A stretch of DNA of 29,327 nucleotides from a virus, in the IMG/VR virus record IMGVR_UViG_3300032293_000534, positions 1 to 29,327 of that record. One strand, 5' to 3'. The notes under the pieces are model-generated. The model did no database searches, was not told where the DNA came from, and was given only the letters and a program-made list of their open reading frames with translations. Positions 7,357-16,035 of this stretch are shown piece after piece. How positions within the stretch are numbered: the stretch's first letter is position 1; each line of letters begins with the position of its first letter. A program made the position numbers and the translations under genes.

Positions 7357-9131
7357 TGGAATCAAACGACTTTTTAATAGATAAAAATAAAATATTATTT
7401 GGAGAGTATAACAAATCACAAGTTAATCCAGGTAAGACGATTTTATATACACGTAACAGTAATGGTACTCTTTACGTAGATAGCAATTCTTCTGATATTA
7501 ATAAACAACGTTTAGTTATTAATTTAGTAGGTACTAAATATAATTTAAATTCATACGAAAATGTTTTAAAAACTGAATTTGAAGAATTTGTAGAAACTAT
7601 TCCTGACATAACAATCGAAGAAACGACAATTCAAGATATGTCGGGGCAATTAAATGATTATCAAAATCAAATAAAAACTCGCGATCAAAAAATAGATAAT
7701 TTAAATGCTACGATAGAAGAATTGAATAATAAATTAAATTCAGTTAATACTTCTGCAGTATCGCAATCAATTGACGTAGCCGGTACAATCCAAGCTGCAC
7801 TAGATGCTGCAACGAATTCTAATAATAAAAAACCTAGAATCTTTTCTGACGGTACATTATTACGAGATAGGGGCAATACAGCATTTTATTATATAGTGGA
7901 AGATGGTAAAAAACGTTGGTTCCAATTTAACGAAGAATTATTAAATATAGTAGCTAAATCTTCAGGTAAAGTAACTGCTACGGGGGCTCCGGATTTAATA
8001 GACGTGTCGCAGGATGTATTAGATGATATTCCTTCCGGTGCACCGTTTACTAATTTTGATTTAGTTAAAAACATACAAACGCCCGCTCCGCCGCCACTTG
8101 ATTTAGGAGATAAACGTTTAATTGCTAAATGGATTAATATACCAAATCCGTTAATAATTACTACTACGAATGCGACGCCTACGGATGAAGAATTAACAAT
8201 TCCATTACAATTACAAGTAGCGTCCGCAGAAGGTATTATTAATAGTGTTGAAGTATGGGAAGCCGGCGCATGGTATCAAAATAAACCTCAATTACCTATA
8301 CTGGATCCAGTAAGTAAGCCGCTTATTTGGAAAAGAAATAAAATAACCGGATATCAACAAGGAGTAGATTCATTTAAAGTAATGCTTCGTAAAACTAATG
8401 ACCCCGTAACCGATGGTTTTACAACGGGAGAATTCGGTTTTTCCGCTCTGCCATTATTAACCGCTTATACAAAAATAAAATTATCAATTGATAATCCTGA
8501 ATATACAATTAAATTAGTCGCTAAAATATTTAATGATGTTAATGATGAATATTATCAAGTACCAGAAGACCAGTTAACTATTATCGTACGTTATGTATCT
8601 AAAATGCCAAATGTAACAAATTTAACAGTGCCAGACGCTCGAGCGGCTATAACAGCTACGGGAGTTTTAAATACTAATATTAATGAATCTAATTTAATAT
8701 TAACGAATAATGCAAGTTTATATAATAAAGTTCAGTCCTCCAATCCAATTGTCGGTGCAGATATAGATAAAAACTCAATTATAAATTTAATAACATATAA
8801 AGGCGGATTACTTACAGTACCGCAAAATATTTCTGTTTATTCACAATTTAATGATGTCGTACGAGTTTTAAAGCGTACGGGATTTAATAATATATCCGTA
8901 AATCAAATATACCGTTCGGGATATACGACACAAAATTTATCTGTTAGTAATATTTTAAAATCAGGTAATGTAACATTAACTGCTGGTAGTGCTTATTCAT
9001 TTGATAACCCTATTTATTTAAAAGTTAATATATGGAATGATGGTCGATTGATTGGCTTTTTAAGTAACGCTAATCAGCCAGATTCAATACTTATATCATA
9101 TTTAAATAATTTAATTACAACAATAGTATAA
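7356..9131 (+). CDS. Baseplate protein with coiled coil, GKKR module and PASTA domain(s)
   Basis: A 591-residue modular protein. Residues about 95-130 are a coiled coil (QLNDYQNQIKTRDQKIDNL). A GKKR module follows at 165-195 (DGTLLRDRGNTAFYYIVEDG, then KKRWF), related to one in the next gene. The middle is beta-rich. Residues 416-482 match a PASTA domain: SKMPNVTNLTVPDARAAITA, then SSNPIVGADIDKNSIINLIT. A more degenerate second copy may occupy 486-558. PASTA domains bind muropeptides or stack as spacers in penicillin-binding proteins and kinases. Position in the operon, between a gp6-linked protein and a giant gp7-like protein with 1-2 nt spacing, argues for a baseplate part. Peptidoglycan contact is an inference. 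Confidence 0.7.
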   Translation: MESNDFLIDKNKILFGEYNKSQVNPGKTILYTRNSNGTLYVDSNSSDINKQRLVINLVGTKYNLNSYENVLKTEFEEFVETIPDITIEETTIQDMSGQLNDYQNQIKTRDQKIDNLNATIEELNNKLNSVNTSAVSQSIDVAGTIQAALDAATNSNNKKPRIFSDGTLLRDRGNTAFYYIVEDGKKRWFQFNEELLNIVAKSSGKVTATGAPDLIDVSQDVLDDIPSGAPFTNFDLVKNIQTPAPPPLDLGDKRLIAKWINIPNPLIITTTNATPTDEELTIPLQLQVASAEGIINSVEVWEAGAWYQNKPQLPILDPVSKPLIWKRNKITGYQQGVDSFKVMLRKTNDPVTDGFTTGEFGFSALPLLTAYTKIKLSIDNPEYTIKLVAKIFNDVNDEYYQVPEDQLTIIVRYVSKMPNVTNLTVPDARAAITATGVLNTNINESNLILTNNASLYNKVQSSNPIVGADIDKNSIINLITYKGGLLTVPQNISVYSQFNDVVRVLKRTGFNNISVNQIYRSGYTTQNLSVSNILKSGNVTLTAGSAYSFDNPIYLKVNIWNDGRLIGFLSNANQPDSILISYLNNLITTIV

Positions 9132-9132
9132 T

Positions 9133-12100
9133 ATGCAATATTCAAATAACGAAGAAATAATTAAATCAACGTCGAATTTAGATGCGTCTAGAATTGATAT
9201 GGCTGATAAAGAATTATTACTTAACCAAATCTTTGAAATTACTTCATTAGACGAAAGTGCGAGAGATAATTTTGAATTACACGTACATACTCCAGATGGT
9301 ATATATTTAACTGGTGATCATTCTTTAACTTTTGATCAATCTACTAATATAGCGGATAATAAAAGACCTTCTTATAACGTTCAAATTAACCTTAAAGACG
9401 AGCTTAATAAATTAAGTATATATAGAGGCCAATATAAAATTATCGTTAACTTTTTTGATACGTTGATAGGTAATGTTAATGATAAAAGTGCTTGGGTAAA
9501 AGAAATTTCAAATACTAAACAGGAAGTAAAACTTTCTATACCGAAATCATTTTTACCTTACGTAAATAAATTATTTGATTTACGTTATAATTCTTATTTA
9601 CAAGGATTTGCGTCTAACTTTATTTTAAACTTCGGAAAAAATTTAACGTATCCAATTCTTAATATTAAATTAGAAGCAAAATACGATATAACGCCAATAC
9701 GTAAATTTTCAGTACCGGGAGTTAACGTAACTGATTATAATGCAATTAGAGAATATACAATTGAAAATTTGCCAAACGGTACTATTATTCGATCGGTCGA
9801 TCGCAAAGGAAAGTTTGGTGATTTTTACATGATGGAAAATGGTAAGAAACGACCGTTTAATGGAAATCAATGGCTATTATTTGAATTTTGTAAGTTATTA
9901 GAAGCTGCACGATTTAATTCAAATGGAGATTTAGTACGTGCTGCGCAGCCTACATTAATTGATAATGGGTATGGAACCATCATACCTATCTTAATAGATA
10001 TTTCAGATCGAGATATATCTTTTATAACTACAGGAAACTCATTAACAGTAAATGATTTTGTAGGAACGGAAGAGTATGTTAATTTAATTGTTAAATTATA
10101 TAAACCATTAGATGCGGAAATATTAGAAAAATCAAAAGCTTTTATTAGTAATGAATATAGAGAACCGTATACCGATACTGTTTATTTAATTGATAAAGTA
10201 GAACCGATCCAATACAATCAATTAAGGCCTGCTAATTTTAATATTGAAGCATATTCTAAACAAAGTATTCCTACTGAATATAAAAACTGGAACGAATTAT
10301 TAGATGCAAATTTAACTACATCTCAAAAATTAATTGATAATTACTTTTCCGGAAGTTTACAAGGAATTCCATTAAATATTAATTACGCTGAATTTGAAAA
10401 CTTTGTACATTTTAGTTCTGCAGAAGAACGAGTAAAAAACTTTAAATATAAACTAGAATTAATAGAATATTATACAGATAAAATTACTTCTTTATCAGGA
10501 TCTGCAAGTACTAATTTAACTCCATTATATGAAAAGCGTAATTTAATAGTATCTGCTTTTGATAATTTCGAAAATTATTTATTTTACGATTCGGGTAGTT
10601 TACAATTATATACGCACGTATCATATAGTATAGATCCGTGGCCAAAATTATCTACGTCTAATAACTCAAATGATCCTTATCAACAATTCGGATTATTATA
10701 TAGAGTATCGCAAAGTATTGCTCAAGATTATTATACGGATTTATTAGAACAGGCAGTTACGTACGATCATTATAATGTTCATAGGCTATTAAAGGCAGTA
10801 CCATATCACATACGCACTTCAGAAGGAAATGAAGATTTTAATGTATTTGTTGATATGTTGGGACATCATTATGATATCATATGGACATATATTCAACATA
10901 TGTCAAAGATATATTCTCGAGAAGAACATCCTAAAGACGGAATATCAAATGACTTAATTTATCATGCGGCTAAATCGTTAGGATTTCAATTATATAACGG
11001 GCGATCGACATCAGAGTTATGGAAGTATGTATACGGTACGGATAATTCAGGCTCAATTAATCAAGAAGGGGTAAATGGAGTTTATTCATTACCAGATAAA
11101 CAAGTTACTCAAGAATATTGGAGACGTTTATTAAATAATTTACCTTATCTATTAAAAACAAAAGGTACTGAACGTTCTATTAAAGCTTTGTTAGCTTGTT
11201 TCGGAATTCCTAGTACATTATTAACAATAAAAGAATTTGGCGGACCTAGTACATTTATTGAAGAAGCTACTCATTATCCTGAATATGTGCATGAAAAGTT
11301 TGCATTTGCATATAAAGTAAATACGGGTACGTATAACAATTATTTACAAGTAATACCTTCGAAAACAAATAATAAATTTTCTAAAAATGTCAATGCTCTA
11401 GAATTTAGATTTAGATCGGATGACGAAGAAACATATGCAGTAGGAACGGAATATAATTTATTTAGTTATAACATAGGTATTACGTTTGAAAATTCTGCAT
11501 CAATAACCACAAACCCGGATTTAGCAATTACGGTAAAAAAAGAAAGCGCTACAGATACGGAAGGTACTTTAACATTACGTACTTCGAGTGGTAATGCTAC
11601 TATTCCAAATATCAATATATTTGATAATGGATTTAATTTACTTTATTTAGAACAAGCGGGTTCAAATACAACATTGCAATACAGAAAAGCTAAATATGGT
11701 AAAATTGTTGAAACTGGGTCTGCTACATTATCAACTACAGTAATGTTTGATGACGTTAATGCATCTAATGCATTAGGGGCAATGCGATGGGGCAATCCGG
11801 GCGCAGTAACATTAGGAGTTGCATTGAGTCCTTTTGTAGGTCATATACAAGAAATACGTTTATGGAGCGGTTCATTAAATACTGCTTCATTAAATGAACA
11901 TACTCTTTCTCCTAATACTTATACATATAATGTTAATAGAGGAGCATTAACGGGTAATGAAGCTTTAGAGCCATATAATCGTTTAGTTCAAAGATATACA
12001 CTATCAAATAAGTATGTTAATGTATTAACTGCTTCGTTTAGTTCACCGACATCCGCAGATTCATTTACTAGAACATACCAATTAAGTTCCCATCCAAATC

Positions 12101-13185
12101 AAAAATTAGATGCATTTAAATTTGAAAACTTTTCTAATAATCAATTAGGCGGAGGTATTTGGTTAGTTAATGCATCGGGCTCTAATCAAATTAACGATAT
12201 ATTTGATTCATTTGAAGACACGTATTATACACCATCTCCTTCGTTAGGAGGAAATTCTTTATATACAAATAAAGTACGTATTGAACAAAATTCTTTATCG
12301 GGATTTTTAAGTCCTAAAAAGAGAGTAGAAGCAAGTTCATTTGATAAATTTTCTATTGATTCAAATAAAATAGGAATTTATTTTTCACCTCAAGATTCTA
12401 TTAATGAAGATATATTTAATCAATTAGGTTATTATGAGATAGATGATTATATAGGAGACCCGTCAAATATTTACGGAGAACATTATCCGGAGTTTGAAGA
12501 TTTTGCTGCTGATTATTGGACTAAATACGATAACAAAAATGACTTTGAAGCTTTCTTTAGAGCATTGTCTATTTACGATACTACAATCTTTAGATACATT
12601 AAAGATATGCTTCCATTTAGAGCAAATGTAGTAGACGGATTTTTAATTGAGCCTAATGCATTAGAACGTAAAAGATTTAGAACTACTAAACCAGTTGTCG
12701 ACGATGGTATGGCAAATGTAGTTGCTGAAATAGAAGCTCCTATACGTATACAAGAAGGATTTTATTTAACGTATGAAGGCGGTATAGAAACGCCCGCACC
12801 AGAAATCGGAAGCGATTATTTAATACAACCTGATGCAATATTGGATATGGAAAGTGCGATATCAGTAGTCGCGGATTGTTTAAACTTAAATATTGCAGAA
12901 GTGCCTGCTATGGATTCTAATTTAAATAAATTAGGAAGCAGTTGGACACAAAATAGACAAGTAGGTCGTTATACAATACAAGAATCTGGTTCATATACTC
13001 CAATGCAAACGATTATATTGCATGGTAGATATGATGTAACAGGATCTACATATGTATTAAATTCATATTCCGGTAGCATATTTAATGCATATATTTACAT
13101 TGATAGCGATCAAGTAGGAAATGTTGTACCTACGGGAGGTACTCACGGCGGATCATCTCCCGTTGACAACACTCAGCAGGACTAA
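9133..13185 (+). CDS. Giant baseplate wedge protein, gp7-like (gpI-type core plus LamG-like insert)
   Basis: At 1350 residues this is the longest gene. Residues 213-245 repeat the GKKR module of the preceding protein (NGTIIRSVDRKG, FYMMENGKKRPF). Around 543-690 is a conserved tail-protein core: NVHRLLKAVPYHIRTSEGNE, then HPKDGISNDLIYHAAKSLGF and NNLPYLLKTKGTERSIKALL. Its fold is expected to match the P2 gpI/T4 gp7 wedge core. About 745-925 looks like a concanavalin A/LamG-like jellyroll (LEFRFRSDDEETYA up to GHIQEIRLWSGSLNTASL). The block near 1137-1181 (YIKDMLPFRANVVDG, EPNALERKRF) is another conserved tail segment. Placement after gp25 and gp6 supports the gp7 role. The C-terminus is serine- and glycine-rich. 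The symbol is left blank because direct homology to gp7 is not proven. Confidence 0.7.
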   Translation: MQYSNNEEIIKSTSNLDASRIDMADKELLLNQIFEITSLDESARDNFELHVHTPDGIYLTGDHSLTFDQSTNIADNKRPSYNVQINLKDELNKLSIYRGQYKIIVNFFDTLIGNVNDKSAWVKEISNTKQEVKLSIPKSFLPYVNKLFDLRYNSYLQGFASNFILNFGKNLTYPILNIKLEAKYDITPIRKFSVPGVNVTDYNAIREYTIENLPNGTIIRSVDRKGKFGDFYMMENGKKRPFNGNQWLLFEFCKLLEAARFNSNGDLVRAAQPTLIDNGYGTIIPILIDISDRDISFITTGNSLTVNDFVGTEEYVNLIVKLYKPLDAEILEKSKAFISNEYREPYTDTVYLIDKVEPIQYNQLRPANFNIEAYSKQSIPTEYKNWNELLDANLTTSQKLIDNYFSGSLQGIPLNINYAEFENFVHFSSAEERVKNFKYKLELIEYYTDKITSLSGSASTNLTPLYEKRNLIVSAFDNFENYLFYDSGSLQLYTHVSYSIDPWPKLSTSNNSNDPYQQFGLLYRVSQSIAQDYYTDLLEQAVTYDHYNVHRLLKAVPYHIRTSEGNEDFNVFVDMLGHHYDIIWTYIQHMSKIYSREEHPKDGISNDLIYHAAKSLGFQLYNGRSTSELWKYVYGTDNSGSINQEGVNGVYSLPDKQVTQEYWRRLLNNLPYLLKTKGTERSIKALLACFGIPSTLLTIKEFGGPSTFIEEATHYPEYVHEKFAFAYKVNTGTYNNYLQVIPSKTNNKFSKNVNALEFRFRSDDEETYAVGTEYNLFSYNIGITFENSASITTNPDLAITVKKESATDTEGTLTLRTSSGNATIPNINIFDNGFNLLYLEQAGSNTTLQYRKAKYGKIVETGSATLSTTVMFDDVNASNALGAMRWGNPGAVTLGVALSPFVGHIQEIRLWSGSLNTASLNEHTLSPNTYTYNVNRGALTGNEALEPYNRLVQRYTLSNKYVNVLTASFSSPTSADSFTRTYQLSSHPNQKLDAFKFENFSNNQLGGGIWLVNASGSNQINDIFDSFEDTYYTPSPSLGGNSLYTNKVRIEQNSLSGFLSPKKRVEASSFDKFSIDSNKIGIYFSPQDSINEDIFNQLGYYEIDDYIGDPSNIYGEHYPEFEDFAADYWTKYDNKNDFEAFFRALSIYDTTIFRYIKDMLPFRANVVDGFLIEPNALERKRFRTTKPVVDDGMANVVAEIEAPIRIQEGFYLTYEGGIETPAPEIGSDYLIQPDAILDMESAISVVADCLNLNIAEVPAMDSNLNKLGSSWTQNRQVGRYTIQESGSYTPMQTIILHGRYDVTGSTYVLNSYSGSIFNAYIYIDSDQVGNVVPTGGTHGGSSPVDNTQQD

Positions 13186-13210
13186 TTAAGTATAAAAAAT
13201 AACTAATTAA

Positions 13211-13218
13211 ATATTTAT
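13211..13218 (+). promoter_or_regulatory. Recurring ATATTTAT leader motif (candidate late promoter element)
   Basis: ATATTTAT lies 21 bases before the ATG of the structural gene at 13232, followed by ATAAAAGAATAT. The same octamer sits at a similar distance in four other leaders. Its reverse complement contains the T4 late consensus TATAAATA, so the orientation of action is uncertain. Function is inferred from recurrence only. Confidence 0.4.
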
Positions 13219-13231
13219 ATAAAAGAATATT

Positions 13232-13918
13232 ATGGCAATAATAAATGGAGAGTATAGAGCTCCACGTGAAACAATACCTTCCATTCGAACAGGCGGCGCT
13301 CTTTATGAAATATTTAGATTAAACGGAGATACTGAAAATGGGCGAATTAAAGCTACTCGTGCATTAACAAATATATTACGATTTTATTATGGAGATGCAT
13401 ATGAATATCGATATTACGGAACATCCGTAGACTCAAACGGATATATTACAAAAGCTTTTGTAGATAGATATAATTATTTAGTAGATCCACCCGTGAATAA
13501 AACTACATCACAAGCCATGGCTGAAATTCAAGCTTCCGGTTCCGTAAATATTAGTTTTGTTAAAAACGAAAATCCTAGATTAATATATCCATGGTATATA
13601 GAATATAGAATAAAACCGTATGATATAACAGATAAATTTGAATTTAATCCATTAGGATTGAAAAATTTAAAATTTAATGGATGTAAATTAAACGGAACGT
13701 CAATTAATGCAAATAGTACAGAAACTACCGATGGAGGCCCTGTAGTTAAAATTACGGCAGTAAATCAAAATCAAATAGTATTTTCTAATAACAATATAAC
13801 TACTGCAAGATCGAATACGAGCGGCCTGCCAGTTAGACAATTAACATCGAAAGATTTTTCATCAGGTGCTGGTCGAGTATCCGAAACTCAGACTCCGGCA
13901 CCTAGTAGTACTCTATAA
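13232..13918 (+). CDS. Virion structural protein of unknown function
   Basis: A 228-residue protein. The N-terminal part (MAIINGEYRAPRETIPSIRT, ATRALTNILRFYYGDAYEYR) is followed by a segment with many aromatic residues around NPRLIYPWYIEYRIKPYDI. The C-terminal quarter is low-complexity and rich in Asn, Thr and Ser (INANSTETTDGG and later), and probably disordered. No cysteine pair of note, enzyme motif, signal peptide or membrane segment is seen. It follows the baseplate block after a 46 nt gap that holds an ATATTTAT motif, and precedes two clearly virion-type proteins. A tail or neck component is the best guess from context; I do not recognise the family. Confidence 0.6.
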   Translation: MAIINGEYRAPRETIPSIRTGGALYEIFRLNGDTENGRIKATRALTNILRFYYGDAYEYRYYGTSVDSNGYITKAFVDRYNYLVDPPVNKTTSQAMAEIQASGSVNISFVKNENPRLIYPWYIEYRIKPYDITDKFEFNPLGLKNLKFNGCKLNGTSINANSTETTDGGPVVKITAVNQNQIVFSNNNITTARSNTSGLPVRQLTSKDFSSGAGRVSETQTPAPSSTL

Positions 13919-13938
13919 TATAAAAATTTAACATTCGT

Positions 13939-13946
13939 ATATTTAT
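13939..13946 (+). promoter_or_regulatory. Recurring ATATTTAT leader motif (candidate late promoter element)
   Basis: ATATTTAT lies 26 bases before the ATG at 13965, within a 46 nt intergenic gap, and is followed by TAAAAAGG, which may double as a weak ribosome binding site. It is one of five matching leaders. Confidence 0.4.
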
Positions 13947-13964
13947 TAAAAAGGTATATAAATC

Positions 13965-14645
13965 ATGGGATATTTAGATAATAGCTCAATAACAGTTGAT
14001 GCAATTTTAACAAAAAAAGGACGCGAACTTTTATCAAAAGGTCGTGATTCATTTAATATTACGCAATTTGCATTAGCAGATGATGAAATAGATTACAATT
14101 TATGGAATCCGGCTCATCCATTAGGAAGTTCTTATTATGGTATTATTATTGAAAATATGCCATTAGTAGAAGCTCTTCCGGACGAAAGTCAAGTAATGAA
14201 ATATAAATTAGTTACATTACCTAGAAAAACTGCAAGGATTCCAGTAATTCAAGTAGGCCAGTCATCTATAATTTTAACGGCTCCAGGACAGAATTCAGTA
14301 ATTACTCCAACGACAGTTAATTATGATCAAGCAAATAGTACATATGGTTATACTGCAATATTAGCAGATTCAGATGTAGCTACATTAACCGTTACTAGAG
14401 CAGTATCAATTACAAATTCAGCTCAACCGACTTTACCTTCATTCTATGGTGATACTAATCAAAGTGTTTCAGCAGTAGGATTAGAATTTAGAGTTACTGC
14501 AAAACAGCAATTGGTAAGCGATAGATCTACTACCCTTACGATCGTTGGTAATGAAACTGGTGGTAGAGTAATAGTTAATCTTACTGTAAGGAAAACGAAT
14601 ATAGCTACTGCTATTGGCACTAATTCATTAGATGCTTCATTATAA
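13965..14645 (+). CDS. Conserved virion structural protein with Ig-like C-terminal domain
   Basis: A 226-residue protein whose N-terminus is a strongly conserved marine T4-like virion signature: MGYLDNSSITVDAILTKKGR, then NITQFALADDEIDYNLWNP and NMPLVEALPDESQVMKYKL. Such proteins are found in virions of cyanophage-type myoviruses, where I know of no precise role. From about residue 95 to the end the sequence becomes threonine- and serine-rich beta strands ending RVIVNLTVRKTNIA, consistent with an Ig-like or BACON-like domain. It has its own leader with an ATATTTAT motif and an AAAAAGG stretch. Decoration or tail-fibre network function is possible. Confidence 0.7.
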   Translation: MGYLDNSSITVDAILTKKGRELLSKGRDSFNITQFALADDEIDYNLWNPAHPLGSSYYGIIIENMPLVEALPDESQVMKYKLVTLPRKTARIPVIQVGQSSIILTAPGQNSVITPTTVNYDQANSTYGYTAILADSDVATLTVTRAVSITNSAQPTLPSFYGDTNQSVSAVGLEFRVTAKQQLVSDRSTTLTIVGNETGGRVIVNLTVRKTNIATAIGTNSLDASL

Positions 14646-14672
14646 CAATAAAAGAATAAATAAAAGAAATAT

Positions 14673-15950
14673 ATGGCAATAGGAGATAATTTATCCGGCG
14701 ATTCAGTTAATCGTACATCGGCTCAAATGGCATCAAACAATGCAGCACCGCGACCGATTAGTTCTACTACGACGACATCGGAATTAGAGACTGCAATACA
14801 AGAAAGAGCATTAGCATTAGCACAGCAAATGGTGAATAACCAAATGAATGCAGTTACATTAGCAGGCTCTGGCAGAATTTTTACACCATTTAATATGTCT
14901 ACAGACGTAGTTGCAAATCAAAAAACGTTAGTAACGGCAGGTTTATTCGCAGATTCGTCTGCTAGTATAGCTACATTATTTTCATCATCGGCACAAAGCA
15001 GCACGTCAAAGCAATATTATTATGCCGCGTATAAAGATAATTTGTCATCTACAGGAACTGCTACGACTCAATTTTCAGTTGCATACGGGCATAAATTAGG
15101 AAGCGGTAGTTACTCAGCGGGGCAATTAAATGACAGTGCTACTAAAGCAGTATATTCGCAATATAAACAATTACTTTTAAACCCGGGTGATACTACATTT
15201 ACTTTCGGGACGGCAGGAAACTCAGACTCGATTTATATCGTTAATTTCGATCGATCGCGATTACGAGATAGATTAGATCCGGGTAATTGGCAATTTAGTT
15301 TAGCAGAATTAAGCGGATCCGCGGTAGTTAATAATGTACATACAGGCTCTAACGTTAAATTAGCAAATAGCCCGAAAGTAATTGCTTTAATCGACGATTC
15401 GGGCGATACAGATCAAGCAGTAGGATTTTCTGCAGCAGGTAGAGTATATAATATAATTTCTGGTACATTAAATAATGGGGGATATATAGTTAATAATGAC
15501 TATGTTTATTATGGATTATCATATCCTGATATGGGAATGTTAATATTAGATGGTAACATGCTTAACGCATCTGCATCTTTTAATACAGTAACGGGGTCTG
15601 CTATAGCAGGAGATAATGCATGGAAATTATTTACGTCCATATCAGGTGCGATGTCAATAGATAGTTCTTTAAATTCGTTTCAAGCACGTAATTCGGAAGT
15701 AGTTAATAGCACTCATTATTTCGTACGTGTTAAAAATGGTGAATATAACTTTTCAAATAATCCTTCATTTACTACCGGATCGGTTGGAGAATTTTCTCAA
15801 GCTACTTTTATAGGAGATCCGAAAACATATATAACGACTGTCGGAATGTATAATGACAATCAAGAATTATTAGCTGTCGCTAAATTAAGTAAACCAGTAC
15901 AGAAATCATTTCAAAATGAAGCATTGATAAAAGTTAAATTAGATTTTTAA
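14673..15950 (+). CDS. Virion structural protein, paralogue of the 16036 gene in its C-terminal tail
   Basis: A 425-residue protein. The first 40 residues are low-complexity, followed by a helix rich in alanine and glutamine (ALALAQQMVNNQMNAV). The middle holds SIYIVNFDRSRLRDRLDPGN then WQFSLAELSGS. The last about 75 residues (from YFVRVKNGEYNFSNNPSF to the end) share a tail with the protein at 16036: both have F-x-NPS, then YITT(V/I)G(M/L)YN(D/E)N-ELLA and KL--P(V/I)-K. The leader is a 27 nt AT-only gap rich in AAAAGAA. A transcription terminator follows the gene. The product is very probably a tail or head surface protein; the exact position in the particle is unknown. Confidence 0.65.
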   Translation: MAIGDNLSGDSVNRTSAQMASNNAAPRPISSTTTTSELETAIQERALALAQQMVNNQMNAVTLAGSGRIFTPFNMSTDVVANQKTLVTAGLFADSSASIATLFSSSAQSSTSKQYYYAAYKDNLSSTGTATTQFSVAYGHKLGSGSYSAGQLNDSATKAVYSQYKQLLLNPGDTTFTFGTAGNSDSIYIVNFDRSRLRDRLDPGNWQFSLAELSGSAVVNNVHTGSNVKLANSPKVIALIDDSGDTDQAVGFSAAGRVYNIISGTLNNGGYIVNNDYVYYGLSYPDMGMLILDGNMLNASASFNTVTGSAIAGDNAWKLFTSISGAMSIDSSLNSFQARNSEVVNSTHYFVRVKNGEYNFSNNPSFTTGSVGEFSQATFIGDPKTYITTVGMYNDNQELLAVAKLSKPVQKSFQNEALIKVKLDF

Positions 15951-15975
15951 TAATGTTTAATAACAATTGAAAAGT

Positions 15976-16003
15976 GAAAGTCCCCTATAATAAGGGGATT
16001 TTT
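15976..16003 (+). terminator. Intrinsic (rho-independent) terminator
   Basis: The perfect 6 bp stem TCCCCT (15981-15986) and AGGGGA (15993-15998) encloses the loop ATAATA. The stem extends by A-T and G-T pairs into the flanking AAAG and TTTT. The downstream arm runs into TTTTT (15999-16003). It lies 26 bases after the preceding stop and 10 bases before the next ATATTTAT motif, so it separates two transcription units. It is the only convincing GC-stem hairpin I found between genes. Confidence 0.85.
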
Positions 16004-16012
16004 CATATTTAG

Positions 16013-16020
16013 ATATTTAT
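16013..16020 (+). promoter_or_regulatory. Recurring ATATTTAT leader motif (candidate late promoter element)
   Basis: ATATTTAT lies just downstream of the terminator and 23 bases before the ATG at 16036. The following ATAAAAGAATAT is identical to the leader at 13211. Terminator followed at once by this motif is the arrangement expected if it starts a new transcript. Confidence 0.5.
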
Positions 16021-16035
16021 ATAAAAGAATATATA

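Noticed and set aside
13211-13220. T4 late promoter on the minus strand (TATAAATA as reverse complement).
   Set aside because: There is no supported minus-strand gene to transcribe; the motif tracks + strand starts, so I list it only as a candidate + strand element.
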